This document shows positions 60,379-64,000 of a DNA stretch of 64,000 nucleotides, piece after piece. Below the pieces are notes generated by a model. It had not been told where the DNA came from. It saw only the letters and a list, made by a program, of their open reading frames with translations, and made no database searches. This stretch comes from Siphonodentalium dalli (lineage: Eukaryota; Mollusca; Scaphopoda; Gadilida; Siphonodentaliidae). The stretch lies in NCBI GenBank assembly GCA_032622095.1, contig CP136069.1, forward strand, positions 37,610,194 through 37,674,193. Reading direction: 5' to 3'. How positions within the stretch are numbered: the first letter of the stretch is position 1; each line of letters opens with the position of its first letter. Both the position numbers and the translations under genes were made by a program.

Positions 60379-60626
60379 CACAGGGCCGTTCTGTTGGGTA
60401 AATGGTTTACAATGGCCCGATGCACTGGTGCGATGGTATCTTCTCCATTGACAAAAACTTCACCAAATTGATCCAAATTTCCTGGAAACGAGCAAAGGTT
60501 GAACATGATCACGCAGAGAAACTCTGAGTTATTTTATTTATATGTAAATCGATGGTAGAAAGAAGATTGGTATCCTCCGAGTTTCTGGTATTGTTCCTTT
60601 AGTCGTGACGCATTCGGGTGTTTAAT

Positions 60627-61198
60627 GACCAGGGTAGGGTTCAGATAAAGGCAGCTATCACTTAATGATTTATTGCGGATGAACCAACCAGACAGAGATA
60701 ATACACTTCAGGCATCAGGGCCCTAAACAACAAACATGCAAACATATATAACAAATAGATGACTGATGACAACAAAATAAAATGTCGAGGTGAATAAGAG
60801 TGTGAAAATGAATGAAATGATCAAAGGCCCCTAACACAAAATCTATACAACCACTCATATATATATTTGTACTTTAATTATCGATCCAATCGACCTAGTT
60901 TATCTTTAAATATAAAAGGGTTCAAGTTGAATTCAGATATACTTACATGTAAAGGTTTGTGGTACAGATCTTGAGTCAGAGGCCTGTGTTTGAGCTTGAA
61001 CATGCAGACAGACATGTACGATACAATACATGCATATGACACATACATTAATAATATAGAACAGGACTAATTACTTCCCTACTGATGCCTATCTAATAAA
61101 TAATAATTATATCTATGTGTCAGGTATAGTTAGAAAACTGAATCAGTCTATTGTAAAACTAGATAAGGTTAGATTAGTTATCTGATACTACCCGCTAA
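60627..61198. repeat. Repeat B2 (outer copy) of the YR element
   Basis: Begins GACCAGGGTAGGGTTCAGAT and ends TTATCTGATACTACCCGC. Almost identical to 61512-61961 except for about 120 bp (61055-61175) absent from the inner copy. Both are preceded by AAT. Confidence 0.92.
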
Positions 61199-61511
61199 CT
61201 TAATGTTTTTTATAAATATTATAGAGAAATTCAATATGGTAATAAATGTCTACTACCATATTCTATATGGGTGGGTGGGCGGGAAAAATTGTAGCAATTA
61301 TAATAGACTACTTCAATTCAAATCAAATTTAGATATGTATCTCTAGCTGGTTAGAACAAAAGTGAGACGGAATAGAAATATTGGCGCGGAAATATTTTTC
61401 ACTCCTTGTTCGAATCGACCAGTGAAATCGGTGAGCTTCCAGTGAGTAGATTCATGACCTCTGAACTAATGAACCCTGGCATTAGGTTATTTGTAAACAA
61501 ATAAGGCCAAT
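61199..61511. repeat. Predicted A2 segment of the YR element
   Basis: Unique sequence between the two B copies. In the split-repeat model it should match the 5' terminal repeat A1 to the right of the window. It holds a GGGTGGGTGGGCGGG tract. No coding content. Confidence 0.5.
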
Positions 61512-61961
61512 GACCAGGGTAGGGTTCAGATAAAGGCAGCTATCACTTAATGATTTATTGCGGATGAACCAACCATACAGAGATAATACACTTCAGGCCT
61601 CAGGGCCCTAAACAACAAACATGCAAACATATATAACAAATAGATGACTGATGACAACAAAATAAAATGTCGAGGTGAATAAGAGTGTGAAAATGAATGA
61701 AATGATCAAAGGCCCCTAACACAAAATCTATACCACCACTCATATATATATTTGTACTTTAATTATCGATCCAATCGACCTAGTGTATCTTTAAATATAA
61801 AAAGGTTCAAGCTGAATTCAGATATATTTACATGTAAAGGTTTGTGGTACAGCTCTTGAGTCAGAGGCCTGTGTTTGATCTTGAACATGCAGACAGACAT
61901 GTACGATACAATACATGCATATGACACATACATTAATATTATAGTTATCTGATACTACCCG
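61512..61961. repeat. Repeat B1 (inner copy) of the YR element
   Basis: GACCAGGGTAGGGTTCAGAT to TTATCTGATACTACCCGC, with only scattered substitutions relative to 60627-61198 and one internal deletion. Confidence 0.92.
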
Positions 61962-62258
61962 CCAAGCCGAAGGCCGCCAAAATAGACGAATAGAAATAAA
62001 GACATATACTTTGAATTATAGAATGTGCGAGACCTTCAATGGAACTCAAGTTGAGGTTGGAACCGAGTATGTGTTCTCTATCCTCAAATGACCAACAGTC
62101 GCCTTGCCACTATTAAAGTCGTGTCTTCCAAAGAATGAAATGCACGATCCAATCCTAACATATGTCTTGTTCAGAATGACGCCTTCACTTAAGACCAATC
62201 CTACTCCAACCTTACTATTAGAGATTTAAAAGTTAAATTGAAACTGAACTAACTTTGA

Positions 62259-62798
62259 TTATACTAATCGGTTAACGACTTGCATTAGTAGGGACCTAAT
62301 TCGTCCTGTTCCTTCATCATTTAGGTGAAGGTTATCTTCACAATACAGTTCTGACTTTGGTGCTCCTTTGGTGTTAAAGACTCTATAAGTTCTTATGAAT
62401 TGCATTTTTCTTTCCACGCACATGTCTGATAACTTCTTATTTACATTAATAACCTTCTCACCAAATATGTCTATATCCTTTGGCCGCGGAATAATTGCGG
62501 ACATAATTAACTTTGCAGGGCTTGCTTCCCGAGTTCGAGAAATAAGGGTTGAGAAGGTTTTACTAATGTTATCTTCTGATGTCGACTCAATGTTGTTAGT
62601 GCCAACATGATATATGATATGAGTGTATGAATTTAAAGGTTTACCATTCAACTTCTTGGTTTGGATCAAATTGGCTAGTCTCTTTATGTTGATTCCTCGA
62701 AATATCATAACTTCAAGAGTACGAATACTTCTAACATGCTTGCATATGGAGTCAGCCACCAAAAGAGCATTCCTCTGTCGTTTAACTGGAAAAAACAT
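62259..62798 (-). CDS. SGNH hydrolase-like protein of the YR element
   Basis: An intact frame of 179 codons. Near the N-terminus LLVADSICKHVRS is the block I nucleophile region (ADS replaces the usual GDS), HIIYHVGTNNIES (about residues 83-95) is block III with the G-x-N signature, and CEDNLHLNDEGTGRI (about residues 156-170) is block V with the D-x-x-H pair. Family members are small esterases or lipases acting on acyl esters; in retroelements their role is unknown. It follows the recombinase stop (62816) by 18 bp; the stretch before the ATG is short and pyrimidine-rich, so translation by splicing or reinitiation is open. Length fits a minimal SGNH domain. Unlike the recombinase, it has no frame damage. 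Confidence 0.8.
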   Translation of the reverse strand: MFFPVKRQRNALLVADSICKHVRSIRTLEVMIFRGINIKRLANLIQTKKLNGKPLNSYTHIIYHVGTNNIESTSEDNISKTFSTLISRTREASPAKLIMSAIIPRPKDIDIFGEKVINVNKKLSDMCVERKMQFIRTYRVFNTKGAPKSELYCEDNLHLNDEGTGRIRSLLMQVVNRLV

Positions 62799-62815
62799 AA
62801 AGTGGAGTTACTTAT

Positions 62816-63808
62816 TCAAAGACTCGTAATAATATGATCCCTAATTTGCTTAGCTATTAAAAATTTGTCTCGTACTGTATAACTTAAATATCTCTTATAA
62901 GCATCACTTGACCAGTCGCCCATCAACTGAATCAATTCACCCGGCACTTGTGCCTGAAAGGACCAAGTGGCCCCCTCTCCTAAATCCATGGGTTGAATAG
63001 AGCACTGGATCTCTACCAGTCTTTCTTATCACCTTTTTAAGAAATGCTTGAAATTGTTGATAGGTGACTGGTCGGTGACCTTCCAAATGCATGAATGCAG
63101 GATTGGTGACTTCCCCCGGTACTATATTTATCATATTTCTATAAGCTGCCACTGGGCACAATCTGGAGCCTGGGATAGATAGCACTGGAATTCTTAATGT
63201 TTTTTGTCCAAATTAATAGTTTTTGACCATTTAATAACAACTAACAGAACTCCTTCTGACTGCAAGATATCTCCCCTAGTAAGCTGATGACCCGAATCAA
63301 CACTAGAATCAGACTCTGGAACTAAATTAGACTTTCTGAGCATTAAAAAGAATGCCATTAGAAACATTGACAAGAATGTAGCGTCTTTGGGGTTGTTGTG
63401 ATCCAAGTGTTTTGATATTTCTAATAAAATGGCTGGTGAAATAGGCTCAGCTTGTTTGATTGAATGAGGGTTAAGTCTAGACAGTCCCCTCAAGGTGAGC
63501 TTAATTCGATGAGCTTCAAATTGCTCAGAATTGAACCCTAGCTTAATATGCAAGGCATTTACTCCACTCAAGTAATTTCTAATAGAATCAGTTGATTTAA
63601 ATGATCGACTGAGAAACTGTATATAATATTGTAATGTTTCTTTCTTAGCCGGAAGTGCTTCAACTATGAAGTATTCACAGAACAGAAAGTATGACTTCCA
63701 CTGAATTTGATGGTTTCTGTTTGTACCTTCGGAAAATGCATTAACGACTGACTTATGTGTGTCTTTCTTCAAATGCTTAAACTCTAGGCCTAGAAAGAAA
63801 ATCACCAA
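62816..63808 (-). pseudogene. Tyrosine recombinase of the YR element, two frameshifts
   Basis: The minus-strand frame from 63808 gives an N-terminal SAM-like core-binding part (TNRNHQIQWKSYFLFCEYF, SIRNYLSGVNALHIKLGF), then the catalytic domain: MAFFLMLRKSN with the first catalytic Arg, THGFRRGG with H-x-x-R, GDWSSDAYKRYLSY with the Trp/His-position residue and the Tyr nucleophile, ending TSL before TGA at 62816-62818. All catalytic residues are visible. The frame is broken twice by apparent single-base losses in homopolymers: an A run near 63190 and a G run near 62972. These enzymes insert circular cDNA or DNA by site-specific recombination without end duplications. Either the copy is dead or these are sequencing errors in homopolymers. 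Confidence 0.85.
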
Positions 63809-64000
63809 TCATGCAAAAAGGAGAAAATTTCCTTTTTTAACTTAATTTCCTTCATCACTTTATCTTTGGTAGCCCTATGAAATTCCCTTTGGTGATGAGG
63901 ATTTTCGTACCATCTGCTCAGATTATCAGGCTATATGCTCGGTGCGGACTTCAAATAGCCACAAAGAGGCTATATAACATATTTCTCTGAGACATGATTG

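Larger units (their letters stand above)
59097..60405 (-). repeat. Inverted segmental duplication, arm 2
   Basis: Reverse complement of 52556-53945 of the lectin intron, including the AT array (59130-59310), the single-copy stretch (59320-59945) and the TTAA MITE (59949-60405). It sits inside copy 2 of the other duplication, between two halves of a hairpin-bearing MITE. Confidence 0.88.
59949..60405. mobile_element. TTAA MITE, second family, reversed copy
   Basis: CCCTTTACCCAACAAACCGG to CTGTTGGGTAAATGG; left TTAA intact (59945-59948), right decayed to TTTA. Two hairpins (60099-60165, 60312-60378) separated by ACATTCTTTAACAATTTTTG-type repeats. Confidence 0.78.
57385..60626. repeat. Segmental duplication, copy 2, enlarged by insertions
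   Basis: Matches 23738-25313 in order. Relative to copy 1 it has gained a GC-rich palindromic element (58287-58817) and a reversed copy of the lectin-intron segment (59097-60405), and is cut on the right by the tyrosine-recombinase element. Near 57385-57556 the palindromic segment is inverted. Confidence 0.85.
60627..64000 (-). mobile_element. Tyrosine-recombinase retroelement (Ngaro/PAT-like), 3' part
   Basis: Read on the minus strand: tyrosine recombinase (63808-62816), SGNH hydrolase (62798-62259), then repeat B1 (61961-61512), a unique stretch A2 (61511-61199) and repeat B2 (61198-60627). A B1-A2-B2 tail after the recombinase is the split-direct-repeat layout known for PAT and Ngaro elements of the DIRS order, and SGNH hydrolase ORFs are known in Ngaro elements. 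The reverse transcriptase and the matching A1 repeat would lie beyond 64,000. The left edge is set by copy 1 of the host duplication, where TTTAAT continues as TAAACCGC (about 25298) instead of GACCAGGG. A short open frame at 63840-63960 (PDNLSRWYENPHHQREFHRA) may be the upstream ORF end. A Crypton-type DNA element is the alternative. Confidence 0.75.

Noticed and set aside
1-64000. tRNA, rRNA and snRNA genes
   Set aside because: I scanned for recognisable cores and saw none that I could support by eye; a covariance-model scan would be needed to exclude degenerate copies.

Overview
This is a repeat-rich stretch of an animal nuclear genome. Evidence: genes split by GT-AG introns, non-LTR retrotransposon remnants, many small DNA transposons with target-site duplications, satellite arrays and extracellular-domain exons with phase 1-1 boundaries. 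The very frequent TACATGTA-type words and the PAN plus C-type-lectin exons suggest a marine invertebrate, perhaps a mollusc, but this is only a guess. Nothing looks bacterial or viral.

Host coding content is small. At 11.0-12.8 kb (+) are the last two exons of a superfamily 1 helicase resembling the C-terminus of HELZ2/NFX1-type helicases. At 34.3 kb (+) is a PAN/apple-like exon. At 52.3-54.3 kb (+) are the two terminal exons of a C-type-lectin-like protein. Their phases would allow the PAN and lectin exons to belong to one gene. At 46.9-48.65 kb (-) is a broken gene of an unnamed family. No tRNA or rRNA gene was recognised.

Layout: 0.3-1.85 kb, decayed ~140-bp tandem repeat; 1.85-5.98 kb, a 4.1-kb fold-back element with ~1.4-kb inverted arms; 6.2-9.3 kb, a 34-bp array; 11.2-11.9 kb, two TTAA-flanked MITEs in the helicase intron; 14.0 and 20.7 kb, LINE reverse-transcriptase pseudogenes; 23.7-25.3 kb, first copy of a segmental duplication; 26.0 kb, a TTAA element; 27.3-29.8 kb, a 48-bp array with NRF-1-like sites and a 22-bp array with 131-bp higher order; 30.15-34.15 kb, a second fold-back element; 36.3-41.0 kb, an inverted repeat, a short tandem block and a ~160-bp satellite with three-monomer higher order, carrying a Tc1/mariner-type MITE; 42.6-43.4 kb, ACGA-rich low complexity; 51.0 kb, a 31-bp array; 52.5-55.6 kb, MITEs and hairpin repeats in and around the lectin gene; 57.4-60.6 kb, second copy of the segmental duplication, with further insertions; 60.63 kb to the end, a tyrosine-recombinase retroelement with split direct repeats and an SGNH hydrolase ORF, leaving the window on the right.

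The main theme is mobile elements inside duplicated DNA. Because many host segments exist twice, several insertions can be compared with an unfilled sister site in the same window: the 4.1-kb fold-back element, the MITE in the satellite, the GC-rich palindromic element at 58.3 kb and the left edge of the tyrosine-recombinase element. The closest thing to an undescribed system is the family of near-perfect 67-bp hairpins nested in TTAA MITEs and paired with AT-rich tandem repeats, found only in the 11, 24-25, 52-55 and 59-60 kb regions. All identities are from reading the sequence by eye; no database search was run.
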